A stretch of 64,000 bases of DNA from Zhengitettix transpicula (lineage: Eukaryota; Arthropoda; Insecta; Orthoptera; Tetrigidae), in contig CM073596.1 in NCBI GenBank assembly GCA_037074705.1, forward strand, positions 13,014,501 to 13,078,500, read 5' to 3'. Shown piece after piece: positions 22,758 through 33,288 of the stretch. Under the pieces are notes generated by a model that saw only the letters and a list, made by a program, of their open reading frames with translations, made no database searches and was not told the DNA's origin. The position numbers were made by a program, and so were the translations under genes. Positions within the stretch are counted from its first letter, which is position 1. Every line of letters begins with the position of its first letter.

Positions 22758-22978
22758 GGGGGGGGGGGGTAACAGGCAGCATGAGGGTAATCCACATAGT
22801 GGCAACTCCCCTTTAATAGCATAGGAAGGGATTTGAAAGGAGGGATGCGGAAGGGTAGAGGAAGGTAGCCAAGGGTTAACTAGGGCCCCCGGGCTATATT
22901 TTAAGGATCCTACCCGGCATTCACCTAAAGGTAATGCAGGGAAAACCCTAGAAAAACCTGCATCAGGTAGGTCGGGCA
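22758..22978 (-). mobile_element. A-tailed retroposon 3' part whose tail is replaced by a G12 run
   Basis: Twelve G residues (22758-22769) occupy the place of the expected poly-A complement, followed by GTAACAGGCAGCATGAGGG. The match to 11277-11499 continues to GTAGGTCGGGCATT. It is 5' truncated, near the same point as the 11-kb copy. No clear target duplication. Confidence 0.75.
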
Positions 22979-23828
22979 TTTGTATACTTGATTCTATGAC
23001 TACGAGAAAAATCTAAATTTCTGGAAAGCGATATACATGGGTCAACCTTCCCCAATGAAGCTATTAATCATTTCATGTTCGCCTTCTCTCTTCGTTTCAT
23101 AAATAGTGTCTGTCTCTGTACATCCCCTTCACCACTCATAGTTTTCGAGTCGAGGTTGGTTCACAAAGGGGCAGAGTCACCCTTTGAACTGAAGGACCTC
23201 TTCAGACACGATCTTAGGCGGGCCCTCCACGGGCTATATCTGGCAGAAGACCAGCACCTTCAGACTGAAACCCCTCTACACGGGTCTGCTGTAATACGAC
23301 CTATAATATATTTTGGCGGTCCAAGTGGTTCATTACTACGAAGGTGGAGTCAAGATTTTCGAGCCCGGAAATACGGCCTTAAATATTCTTCAATGTGATT
23401 ATAAACTAAGAATTATACGAAAAAAGCCCAACATTGTATGTATTATACTCACGACGTCATCGAAACAATTTTTTTATTACCGCAAATAAATGGCGTCTGG
23501 AGCGTTCGTTAAGTGTAAAAAGATTCTTTGATAAACATCGAAAATTAATATAAAAAATTGGAACCTAAAAATTATATTTCAGGATGCACATAAATTGTAG
23601 TTTTGAAGATACCGGAGTGCATCATTCTTAAAAAATTATTAAATAGATTTAAGAGTTCGGTGACGGATGCGTTAGTCAAATGTCATGTTCAATATCACAA
23701 AAAAAATGGATTAAGCTATATATTGTGTTATAAATAAATATAACTTCCAATTAGTCGTAATAAGGTTAACAGAAAATATCCTCTTTAATGACTACATTAA
23801 TATTGAAATGTATACAAATAGAAAAACA
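22979..23828. other. unassigned, with one 107-codon plus frame at 23075-23398
   Basis: The frame includes a more balanced, charged stretch (about residues 27-75, with ELKDLFRHDLRRALHGLYLA). I do not recognise it, and its N-terminal part is low-complexity sequence from AT-rich DNA. It could be a relic of a mobile element or chance. The rest is AT-rich with no feature. Confidence 0.2.
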
Positions 23829-24558
23829 CTACGTTTCGTTCCTAATTTGTGGCTTCGTCAGATTAACAAAATAACATGTATAACAATGATAAAAATGTGA
23901 AATAAATGATTTTCAATTATTTTATTAATTTATTGTTATATATTTTTTCTGTTAGAACTGGCGAGGGACTTAGAGAAAACATTTTAAATTTTATTCAAAA
24001 TTCTGTTATATCTTATTAAATATTTTTGGAACCTTCTAATTGAAGATCTTGGCACTTCTTACAATCAAATTAAATTTTATTTTGTTTTTCTGCCACATGA
24101 AATATGACTTTTAAATGTGATATGTTTTTTTCACTCAAATAAATATAATAAAACTTTATAATATATTTATTATTAAACATTTACGATATTTGTTAATGTT
24201 AAATTTTTATTCTAACATCAGTAATACAGTAGGTATTCAATGGACACTTTCAACTTGTGAAAATATTTTCTTATTGACATTTTTTCGTTTGAATTGATAA
24301 TTATTTGACACCCTTGAAGGATGTAATATAAATAATAATGGCATAATAAGACAGATTTTTTTTCTTTATAGCAATTTTGTTTAATATTCGTTGGTCTAAA
24401 GCCCAGATATAGATATATTTTTAAATTCCACGTTGTTCAATATAAAGTTCAGTTATTGGTTTATAGCCGTAAATGTAATTTAATGCAAAGTATATATTTG
24501 TTAGGTCTCCTATTTAATTAACATCTAAACAGGTCCCAGTGTGAGGACGAAACGTCGG
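23829..24558. repeat. divergent pair of hammerhead-like hairpins
   Basis: The minus motif at 23829-23862 reads CTGACGAAGCCAC, ATTA-loop, GGAACGAAACGTAG. The plus motif at 24524-24558 reads CTAAACAGGTCC, CAGTGTGA, GGACGAAACGTCGG, with a perfect GTCC/GGAC stem II. The 660 bases between them are AT-rich and show no coding remnant. Confidence 0.5.
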
Positions 24559-25111
24559 TTTTTTTCGTTACAAATTTCTTGTTAAAATTTGTAATTTGTT
24601 TATTAAACGTTTTATTATTAACCATTTGACTATATATATTATATGAGTAATTTATTTCTTACTTGAAACAGTATGTTTTAAATCTGTTTTCATTCGAAAG
24701 TATTTGTCGCTCTTCCGCTTTATAATAAAAAAAACTGTTCCCTTAAAATACAGAGGATAATTTAAAATAAATGATGAAGTGTTTGAGGTGAAGTTGATGT
24801 CATCGGGTGTATTTCACAAACTGCGGTGAGATCCCCCGCGGCGAAGGACTCACCCCAATCCTCACGAGCTCACGCACTGTGAAAGCCAATGACTCATCCA
24901 CCACTGCAAAAGTCCTCAGTCGATAGCCACCTCTACTTTTAGCACACAACTCAGCCTCCGTCTCAACTTTTGACCATCGAACAAACTCTCCAAATTGTTT
25001 GAATTACCACTTTACGGCCCTGCATTAGACGCATGACGTTATGTATGGATTTTCATGTAAGCCATTGACTTTAAAGTCTGCCAACGTTACAGAGACAAAT
25101 TTAAAGAATTA
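24559..25111. other. no recognisable feature
   Basis: AT-rich, then a more balanced patch at 24800-25030 without recognisable coding or repeat structure. Confidence 0.3.
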
Positions 25112-26399
25112 ACAGTGTGATCAAAAAGTAAGGTGAAATTGTCATTTTAAACTCCCGGGTATTAGGAAGGCAGGTGCATTTTTTTCCTAGGTTGGTAGTA
25201 CTGTCTATAATATTTGTCAAGCGTGTGTTTTTTAAAAGGTTTAATTATCTCCGATTTTCACGCGTTTTTGTAAACAACCGAAAGTGAATTTTTCGATTTT
25301 TGCAATGGTTGATTTTGTTGAGCAAAGAACTTGCATCAAATTTTGTTTACGGAACGAATATTCTTGTGCGGACACGTTGAAAATGTTGCGGAAGGCCTTT
25401 GGTGATCAAACTATGGCACAAAAAAAACGTTTATAAGTGGTACAACGAGTTCAAAGAGGGCCGAGAACGCGTTGAAGACGAACCGCGCTCTGGACGACCA
25501 TCAACGTCTACCGACGAGAGCCACGTCCAAAATATCAAAGATTTGGTGCTTGAAAATCGTCGGTGGACAATTAGAGATCTCGCTGATAGTGTTGGAATAT
25601 CATTTGGCTCAGCCAAAATCATTTTAAAGGAAGTTTTGTGTCTCAAACGCGTCAAGTCTCGATTGGTGCCAAAATCGCTCAATTTTTGGAAGAAAAAGCG
25701 TCGCGTTGATGTGTGTGAAACTTTGCTGTCTGCCTATCAGGACCACTTGAAATGCATCATTACTGGAGACGAGACTTGGATTTACGCATACGACCCTGAA
25801 ACCGCCGACCAATCCAGCGAATATCGTGCAAAAGGTGAAGCAAGACCGAGAATCAAGGTCATGTTGACAGTTTTCTTTGATTATCGTGGTGTGGTGCACT
25901 ATGAAATCCTTCCGCCGGGCCAAACTGTCAACAAAGAATATTATTTGAGCGTTATGCGACGTTTTCGTGAAGCTATTCGTCTGAAACGGCCGGAATTATG
26001 TGTGAACAACTGTTGGTTCCTTCATCACGATAATGCACCATGTCATACTGCATTGGTTCTTCGCGACTTTTTTCCAAAAACTCGACTCATATCGTTCCGC
26101 AACCACCGTATTCGCCTGATTTGGCCCCGTGCGACTTCTGGCTATTCAGAAAACTCAAAAGGCCAATGCGGGGCCGCCGTTTTGACACGATTGAGGAGAT
26201 AAAAACCGAATCCAAGAAGGTCTTGAAGGCTATACCGGAAAAAGACCATTTCTGACTGTTTCGAGGACTGGAAAATACGTTGGAAAAAGAGCGTTTTATC
26301 TGACGGTGATTACTTCGAAGGGGATGAAATTTATTTGGAAGAATAAATAAAGAATTTATATTTTATAAATAAATTCACCTTAATTTTTGTTCACAGTGG
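25112..26399 (+). mobile_element. mariner element, complete but inactive (copy 1)
   Basis: The terminal inverted repeats ACAGTGTGATCAAAAAGTAA (25112 onward) and CTTAATTTTTGTTCACAGTGG (ending 26399) are flanked by TA on both sides (25110-25111 and 26400-26401). The 1288-bp length is typical of mariners. A close copy lies at 37974-39253. Confidence 0.95.
25305..26345 (+). pseudogene. mariner transposase, frameshifted
   Basis: The natural start is the ATG at 25305 (MVDFVEQRTCIKF). That frame stops at TAA 25434-25436, because an A8 run at 25420-25427 is one base too long for the body frame. The body then reads on from 25402: HTH region with EDEPRSGRPSTS, then the catalytic D in ITGDETW (25768-25770), the second D in HHDNAP (26029-26031) and the third in LAPCDFW (26133-26135). 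That is the D,D34D triad of mariners. A one-base loss near 26070 (TTTTTTCC instead of TTTTTTGCC in the other copy) breaks the frame between the second and third Asp. A 24-base deletion near 25853 removes a basic loop that the other copy keeps. Inactive as it stands. Confidence 0.95.
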
Positions 26400-26539
26400 T
26401 ATATTCCTTTAAACGAAAAAAATTCCTTGAAACGAAATTTTCATTTCAATGCAAAGTAAGAGTCTTGATTAGATATTTTTAAAAACGATTACAGTTAATA
26501 AATATTTCGTTTAGATTGTGCTATAATATTTTACAAGTT

Positions 26540-26960
26540 TTTTGAAGAATATGTGTAGCAATCTGTCCACGCGTTTAAGTCTGTATAGAAATTAACGTAT
26601 ATGCATACATACAAATATACATCCTTTTTTATTAAATAGAAGAAGACTAAGTAACTTTAAACCTAACGCCATAATTCTATCAACTTTAAGTCCTCAAAAG
26701 AAGGAGGTGAAATTGAATTCACTTTGTTTCAGTAATTAACAGAATATAATAAACAAATTCAAGAAACGGTATTGTGGAGGGTGAGAAAACCCTAGAATAA
26801 AGGTGGAAAGAATTATAATTAAAAAATGTGATCATTTTGAGTTAAATTACTGCACGCCAAGAGACCATACGTCACGCTTGAGAGGGAGAGAAAGAGAGAG
26901 ACGTTACTACGCGACGAACAAAGGAAATAGTTCCTTTTTCCGTAGCAGATTGAAGCAGAA
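26540..26960. mobile_element. Helitron remnant broken into two opposite-strand pieces
   Basis: The 26540-26638 piece is the Helitron 5' region in minus orientation (CAATCTGTCCACGCG, ACATACAAATATACATCC). The 26780-26960 piece is an internal part in plus orientation (ACCCTAGAATAAAGGTGG, GCGACGAACAAAGGAAATAG). In intact copies these parts are contiguous and on the same strand, so an inversion has occurred. The 125-codon plus frame at 26803-27180 is a chance frame over the element. Confidence 0.7.
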
Positions 26961-28116
26961 ACGGTCCCTCAGTAATGAAGAAAATAATTGTTCTGGGTAT
27001 TGCGAGCGAGGAATGAACGGCCAGTGTCCGACATTTCGAAAGAGCTTTGTTCTCGTTCCGTTTATTCTTCAATGGGACATAAAACCAAAAGGGTTGTTGA
27101 CCACTTTTGGGTCTGGTTGTCCCAAGTTTAATGACAAAGGGAATGAGCAGAAATCAATGTTTAGGCTCTCCCTTTATTGAGAAAGGTGGTCGAGTACGGG
27201 GTAACCGAAGCAAGGGGTTGCCATGGTGCCGCACGTGTCCGTGATAATGGTTATGGGGGTTCTGGCTTCGATTCACCCTCACGTCATCGTGTTTCCGCAG
27301 CAGGGGTGTGTGTTCTCCCCATTGCAGCGGAAATCCAAAACAACCCACATCAATTCACCTTCAACAGCAGAAGCGAAGCTCTGTGATGTCAAATCTAAAT
27401 CACTCTTGTACAAAGAAATAATTCCAATAACGGAGACAATGCCACATTCCAAAACAATGTCATGGCTGTTAACGAAGCGTCCTTTGTCATTACGTGCCTA
27501 TTTTTACCGATCAGTTTAGTATTACATTCGTATCCGACAGTGAAGATTTTTAATATTAGTTTGTTTAATGCATGCGATCTGTCTAGACCAATATAAATTT
27601 CATCAAAAGCCCTTTTGTAGTCTCCGTCATCCAAAGAAACTCTCCTCTGAAGACCAGTTCAGGAATATTTTCGATAAAATCCGAAGTTTCTGCTTCTTTA
27701 TTGTACGTAAAAATATTTCTGAACAATTGGGAACATTACATTTTTGCGCATTACAGAAGGTAACATGATATAGTCGCTGAGTTTGGTATTTAAAAGTCTG
27801 GATGACTCTGAATCATTTACTTGTCACTCACAAATGGATGCTGTTAAAATTTATCTATTTTAAATTCTTTAAAACTAATTAGGAGTTATTTTTTATCACA
27901 AAATGAAATAGAATGGACACGTCAAAATTTTTAATGATTGGTGTTTGAAAAAAGATCCTGCACGAATTAAATTCAGCTTCCTCCATTGGGATTCCCATTT
28001 ATTTGTACTATAAACGTTTAAAGACAGTACAACACAAATTACTAAGAATAGTTTCGCCATTGCAAATGTGAATACATATCCGCCATATTTAATATTCCGT
28101 CTTTGAAATCTACGAA
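26961..28116. other. no recognisable feature
   Basis: Balanced composition at 27180-27400 with three overlapping frames on both strands. AT-rich elsewhere. No domain, exon or repeat recognised. Confidence 0.25.
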
Positions 28117-28365
28117 ATAATTAAATCTTTTAGGTTTAGGTTCATTCATTTGATTTCTGTGTCGTTATTTTCATTTTAATGATTACGTCTTCCCATTTTA
28201 AATTTGAATGATTAATAAGTCGTAGTTCCTATTAAATATTTTGTCGAATGTGAAACTGAAACATGTCTTGTGTTATGAAATTAAAGTCTTTTAGGTTTAG
28301 GTTCATCATTTGATTTCTGTGTCGTTATTATCATTTTTAATTATTACATCTTCCCATTTTTAATG
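28117..28365 (+). repeat. local direct duplication, ~90 bp, offset about 160 bp
   Basis: The block TCTTTTAGGTTTAGGTTCAT, then TGATTTCTGTGTCGTTATT and TCTTCCCATTTT, occurs at about 28127-28200 and again at 28288-28362 with a few substitutions and indels. Confidence 0.8.
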
Positions 28366-28586
28366 GGATCATTTTGTATACTCTTCAGTGAAGCAGAAAT
28401 AATTCTTAATAAATATTCTGTGTTTTTTGTGATAATTTAATATTTAGAAAAGAGAAAATTAGATATAAGAAAAATAATAGGAAAAATATGAAATAATATA
28501 TTTTTAGAGATTTATAGATGAATTTTTAAAACACCAGCCTATTGATCAGAAAGGTTTGTCATCATACTAAAAACTTAATATTTAAC

Positions 28587-28622
28587 ACACAATGTTTCAT
28601 CCCTGATTGGAACCTCTTCAGG
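28587..28622 (-). other. hammerhead-like hairpin motif
   Basis: On the minus strand: CCTGAAGAGGTTCC, AATCA, GGGATGAAACATTG. The GGTTCC/GGGAT stem is weak. A related but weaker version (GAAGAGGTCCTAATAA then ATGAAAC) lies inside the foldback element at 58817-58860. Confidence 0.45.
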
Positions 28623-28724
28623 TTCACAATTCAAGGCAGTTATCTAAAAAAAATTGGATGTTTTTTATATGATAATAAATATAAAAAATAGACTGGTGTT
28701 TTTAACATTTAATTTTTAAAAAAA

Positions 28725-29687
28725 ATGGGGGGGGTTATATTGTACAGTGACAACTCTATTAGCAAAGAGATCAGGGAAAGAGTACAGACTGGGAACCGAG
28801 CATATTATGCAAATAAGAATTTATTTACTAACCAGCTCATCACAAGGAAAACAAAAATAGAAATATATAATACACTGGTGCGACCGGTGGTGATTTATGG
28901 AGCAGAAACCTGGACTCTGGGAGATACTCACGTGAAAATCCTCAGCATATTTGAAAGACGGATCTTAAGGAAGATATTTGGACCTGTAATGACAGATGAA
29001 GGCTGGAGAGAAAGATATAATGCGGAGCTGGATGAATTGATGGAAGGTAAAGATGTCATGAAGGCACGGAGGATTGATTGGATGGGCCTTGTAGAGAGAA
29101 TGGCAACAAAACTAATGCCAAAAAGAATCCTGAAAGATTCAAGAGGAAAGGGAAAGCCAAGCCATGGATGGATGGATGAATTGATGGAAGGTAAAGATGT
29201 CATGAAGGCACGGAGGATTGATTGGATGGGCCTTGTAGAGAGAATGGCAACAAAACTAATGCCAAAAAGAATCCTGAAAGATTCAAGAGGAAAGGGAAAG
29301 CCAAGCCATGGATGGATGGATGAATTGATGGAAGGTAAAGATGTCATGAAGGCACGGAGGATTGATTGGATGGGCCTTGTAGAGAGAATGGCAACAAAAC
29401 TAATGCCAAAAAGAATCCTGAAAGATTCAAGAGGAAAGGGAAAGCCAAGCCATGGATGGATGGATGAATTGATGGAAGGTAAAGATGTCATGAAGGCACG
29501 GAGGATAGATTGGATGGGCCATGTAGAGAGAATGGCAACAGAACGAATGCCAAAAAGAATCCTGAAAGATTCAAGAGGAAAGAGAAGGCCAAGGCATGGA
29601 TGGATGGATGATGTCGTTGCAGATCTGATAACGATGGGAATAAGAGGATGGACGAAAAGAGCGCAGGACCAACGATATGGAGGCTGA
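28725..29687 (+). pseudogene. non-LTR retrotransposon ORF2 C-terminal part, 5' truncated, with internal amplification
   Basis: The 320-codon frame opens in the end of a reverse transcriptase (IEIYNTLVRPVVIYGAETWT, residues about 44-65), then has ILSIFERRILRKIFGPV and RYNAELDELM. This is the usual post-RT region of insect LINE ORF2. The next 48 residues (DELMEGKDVMKARRIDWMG onward to HGWM) occur four times in frame. The last, slightly different unit has GHVERM where the first three have GLVERM. It then ends with a normal-looking tail, RGWTKRAQDQRYGG. Endonuclease and most of the RT are missing. A (TAGA)n tail follows at 29716-29731. Sequences AATTTTTAAAAAAAA (about 28711-28726) and AATTTTTTTAAAAAAAG (29738 onward) could be an aged target duplication. 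I do not assign a clade. Confidence 0.85.
29031..29606 (+). repeat. four tandem copies of a 144-bp (48-codon) unit inside the LINE ORF
   Basis: Units start at 29031, 29175, 29319 and 29463. Units 1-3 are almost identical and unit 4 differs at several positions. The junctions lie at GGATGGATGAATTG, where short GGATGA homology probably allowed unequal exchange. The period is a multiple of three, so the frame stays open. Confidence 0.95.
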
Positions 29688-29735
29688 TTGTGGAGGAGGA
29701 GTCCAAGAGCCAAAAATAGATAGATAGATACATCG

Positions 29736-31325
29736 AATTTTTTTAAAAAAAGAGTCAGATTATGATATTTTCTTAAACAGTGTTTTTGTAGTATTGAATA
29801 TTGTCCTTATTATAAATAAATATGTTTAGACGCCGAATTCCTGGGATTTCAGATCTTTCAAGAATTTTTGTCACCAAACATTTCGATCACGTTCTGAACG
29901 TTGCTATTTTGGGAGGATGAATCCTTAAGGTATTGAATGTAGTGTCGAATTATTTTGAGCCCTCAGATGTTTCATCATTTATTTCATTTCTGTCGCCGAT
30001 TCTTTTTGGACGAATCGTGACAGATTTAGAGGAACAAATTTGTGCAGCAAGCAAGCAGAATTCCCAGCCGCGGAGTTCTCCTGTGGGAAATAGCAGGAGC
30101 GAGGGAGGGGTCGGGGAATGTTATCGCTATGTGCGTTTATTAGCCCATGCAACGTTCCATTAACAGTAAGCACTAATCAATTCGCCAGCAGTCCGTTAAT
30201 ACAATCGGGATGAGCGCCGCCCGATGCGATGGCGTCGTTATTCTCAGTCGGACCGGACGAGACCTGAAAGGAATCGAGTACCTAAAATGCTCTTTAACCC
30301 TTGAAGCTGTCCGTAGTTGAATTAATATCGAACTGTTCCCGGTCCGTTGGTTAGGGGTTTCCTCTTTCCGATCGCTGACAATCAGTAATCAGAATTCTTT
30401 GACAAACACCACGTGGTCGCCCTTCGTCTATTTATTAGACATCTAAACATATTAAAATTCCCCAAAGACTGTTTACAATTGGACGGACATTTCATTTAAT
30501 TTTCTCCCCCCCCCCTAGCACTTCGGATGTTTTTTTTTGTGACGAATCACCACGGGTCCTGTTTCAGCCAATCGTAGTCTTCCGGCTGTGCGTTTGTTTT
30601 GACTCGACTCCAGTTAGTCGAACGCCGAACGGGTGCAGTAAAACTGTGACATTACAATAAGAGGGTCGTGTTTTTCGGGCTGCAACCATTGGGAATACAA
30701 CTGCACTTATTCGGCTGCAAATGCAGCATGGAAAATCCAAGGTGACGTTCATTTACATAACTAAATAATGAAATTATATTCTTTATATTACTCGAATGAG
30801 CTGCGATGTTGTTTGTAATTAAAAAAAATTGTTTAAATCAGTTTTTAGTTAATAAATGTTAAGTGTCTTATTATAAAAATTAGCTACTTTAATTTACGGC
30901 TTGACGTAGGAGTTTATTGTAACGAATTTTTTTTCTAATTGCACTTTTGTCAAGACATCCTTCCTGAGTAAATTTTGCTCACCGCAAATATTAATTTCGA
31001 GTGTAGAAACTGTTAACTAAAGTTAACTGGTAGGTGTAACTGTGGCAACAAGTCCGGAGGGTTCATAAGCGAATCTTGGAGCGACTTTCGCTTTCGGATT
31101 TCTTAACGGGATTTTCCAGAATCCGGGAGTGAATCCTTTGGAACTTGTCCTTCGGCTTCCATAAATCTTTTAGGTTTATATTTAAACCCGCAGCACAAAA
31201 ACTTCGTACAGTCAAGTGTCGAAAACCGAGGCATTGAACCATAACGACTGTATATTAACATAATGTAAAACTAGTTCCTCAATCTGTTATATGGTTGTGT
31301 GCCCTGCATATAAGGTTGTTGAAAC
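29736..31325. other. unassigned sequence with a GC-richer island at 30050-30410
   Basis: The island contains CCGATGCGATGGCGTCG and CGGACCGGACGAGACC patches and no long credible frame. It reads as low-copy DNA and might be regulatory. A C10 run lies near 30507-30516. The remainder is AT-rich. Confidence 0.25.
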
Positions 31326-31338
31326 AATTAACTCCGCA

Positions 31339-31899
31339 GCGAGGACTGCGAGGGCTATTCTTTCGCAGGCAATACCTGCGAAGGATGTTCTCTCGCAGGC
31401 AGAACCTTACATGAGAGATACGAAGGGGCTACCTTTGGGGATGCCTTTTCCTCTCCGTTTTTGAAGTAAGGTTCCCACAAGCCGAGGCACCTCGGCCTGC
31501 TCTGAGAGGTTTATGTTCCGGGGTCACAGACCTTTGGCATACGGTAAGAGTTGTCTTCTATTCCCATTGGAATAGTCGGCCAGCTGCCTCCTAAACTGGT
31601 CGAGGCACTGGGAAGGGAATGCTGCGTCCCCACAGCTAACTCCTCTCCCGCTATCGGAAGGCCGTGGGACAAGTACCCAATGCCCGACCTACCTAATGCA
31701 GGTTTTTCTAGGGTTTTCTCTGCATTTCTTTAGGCGCATGCCGGGTAGGATCCTTAAAATATAGCCCGGGGGCCCTTGTTAACCCTTGGCTACCTTCCTC
31801 TACCCTTCCGCATCCCCCCTTTCAAATCCCTTCCTATGCTATTAAAGGGGAGTTGTCCGACGTGCATTACCCTCATGTAGCCTGTTACCCTAAAAAAAA
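31339..31899 (+). mobile_element. full-length A-tailed retroposon with 13-bp target duplication
   Basis: The 561-bp element is bounded by identical AATTAACTCCGCA repeats at 31326-31338 and 31900-31912. It ends in CCTGTTACCCTA9. The 5' region holds a hairpin (TTCGCAGGCAATACCTGCGAA near 31362-31382). I see no clear tRNA-type A and B boxes and no ORF. It could be a SINE-like element or the 3' end of a LINE. Its other copies (11277, 21705, 22758, 5567, 7905) share the same 3' end, as expected for LINE-dependent retroposons. Confidence 0.85.
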
Positions 31900-31912
31900 A
31901 ATTAACTCCGCA

Positions 31913-32494
31913 TTGTCACGAGGTGAATGGCCTGATCAGACGATCTCCGCTCAATACTTTGGAGTATTTTTAACGCTTAAGATTTTAACTTTATGTGTAA
32001 TGTGTGGAAACAATTGACTAATGTTTATAATAATTTAGAGATGAATGGCTGAAAGCTCCTTTCGTAATTTAATAGCGTATATGAAATATAACATGTCGAC
32101 GACTGGAATAGGAGGACTGTTATTGAATTGTTTTGTCTATTTATTCTATTAATATCATTAAATTTCAACTCGGTACATAAATAGCATACGGTTATAAATA
32201 AATTTAGTTCAATACAGTGGATATAAATTCATATTTGCGAGTAGTTGTCGGACTCAAACGTAGATCCTGTCTATGCATTTCGCTGAAAAAACGAGTGATT
32301 CTGCGTGTTAATATTAAAACTACCAACAATATACGTTGTTAAAATTTATTGGTTGAATAAAGTTTTAACCCTCCAATCTTTCAATCTTTACCAGAGTTGC
32401 AAGTAGAATCACGATAAGTCGTATTGTATATATAATATATATTAAAGTCTGTAAAAATAATTATTTGTATATAATTGACCGTGAATTGATAGTG
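31913..32494. other. no recognisable feature
   Basis: AT-rich sequence without a repeat partner or a frame worth noting. Confidence 0.3.
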
Positions 32495-32530
32495 AAACGT
32501 TTCTGATACCGTGTTGCGGATCTTCTCAAT
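32495..32530 (-). other. hammerhead-like hairpin downstream of a Penelope-like remnant
   Basis: On the minus strand: CATTGAGAAGATCCG, CAACA, CGGTATCAGAAACG. The first box is decayed (TTGAGAA for CTGANGA), but CCG/CGG and the GAAACG end remain. It lies about 110 bases after the PLE coding remnant at 32600-32770. Confidence 0.5.
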
Positions 32531-32599
32531 GTAACGAAACTAATTGAGAGAAAACCTGTCTAACTGACCAAGAAGGCAAAGGTACCCTATGCGTCACAG

Positions 32600-32770
32600 A
32601 TTTTCCTTAGTGCATATGTGTCACTTAGAACATTCAGGATAAATTTATTATTCAATCTAATGTTGATCATTTCCGAGATGATTCTGTCTCTGTAGTTGGG
32701 TTTAGACGTTAAGAGTTATGACATTAGTCCAATTAAAGTTTTGGTTGTGTTGGTTGACTTTGTTTCGTTT
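32600..32770 (-). pseudogene. Penelope-like element endonuclease C-terminal remnant
   Basis: On the minus strand 32742-32709 reads NFNWTNVITLN. After a one-base frame change, 32702-32641 reads PNYRDRIISEMINIRLNNKF. This corresponds to the PLE C-terminal blocks FDWxNVxIL...xNYxxRxISEMIxIK+. It belongs to a different PLE lineage from the EAIEI-type fragments at 5326 and 18056. It is broken by the frameshift and by truncation. The expected downstream hairpin lies at 32495-32530. Confidence 0.65.
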
Positions 32771-32897
32771 AAACTGGATACTAGAAGTTTGTAATTAGCC
32801 TGACTTCCTTTAATCCTGTTTTTTTTTACGTTCAATGCATGAGAAGGTTTGGCAATTGGTAGAATTTAAGTTTAGTTGTCTGTCTGTATATGCAAAT

Positions 32898-33210
32898 AAT
32901 ATATATATATATATATATATAACAGTATTCAGTTTGCTCATGACCAGACCGGTCAGACCCTAAAAACAATCTGCCGTGACCACTCCGGTCAGTCCCCCAA
33001 AACACACTGATATATATATATATATATATAATTTAATTTATTATATATATATATGTATATATATTATATATAATAAATTATATATTATATATATATTTTA
33101 TATTTTATATATTACATATTATATGTATATATATATTATATAGAATAAATTGTATTGTATATATATATATAATATATATATATTAATATATTATAGTATT
33201 ATATATAGTA

Positions 33211-33241
<31 letters not shown>

Positions 33242-33255
33242 TATATATATATATA

Positions 33256-33287
<32 letters not shown>
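32898..33287. repeat. long (TA)n tract containing an LTR family 2 fragment
   Basis: AT dinucleotide runs fill 32898-32921 and 33010-33287. The 79 bases between (32930-33008, with GACCAGACCGGTCAG and GACCACTCCGGTCAGTCCCC) are the inverse complement of 33484-33562 in the adjacent LTR-like element. The arms and the AT tract could extrude as a large cruciform. Confidence 0.85.

Positions 33288-33288
<1 letters not shown>

Noticed and set aside
26803..27180. 125-codon plus-strand frame
   Set aside because: Its first half overlaps a Helitron piece (26780-26960) and it has no domain; a chance frame.
28928..29713. 261-codon minus-strand frame
   Set aside because: It is the antisense shadow of the LINE ORF, kept open by the 144-bp tandem units.
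31551..31733. 60-codon frame in the 31-kb retroposon
   Set aside because: It is not conserved as an ORF in the other copies; non-coding element.
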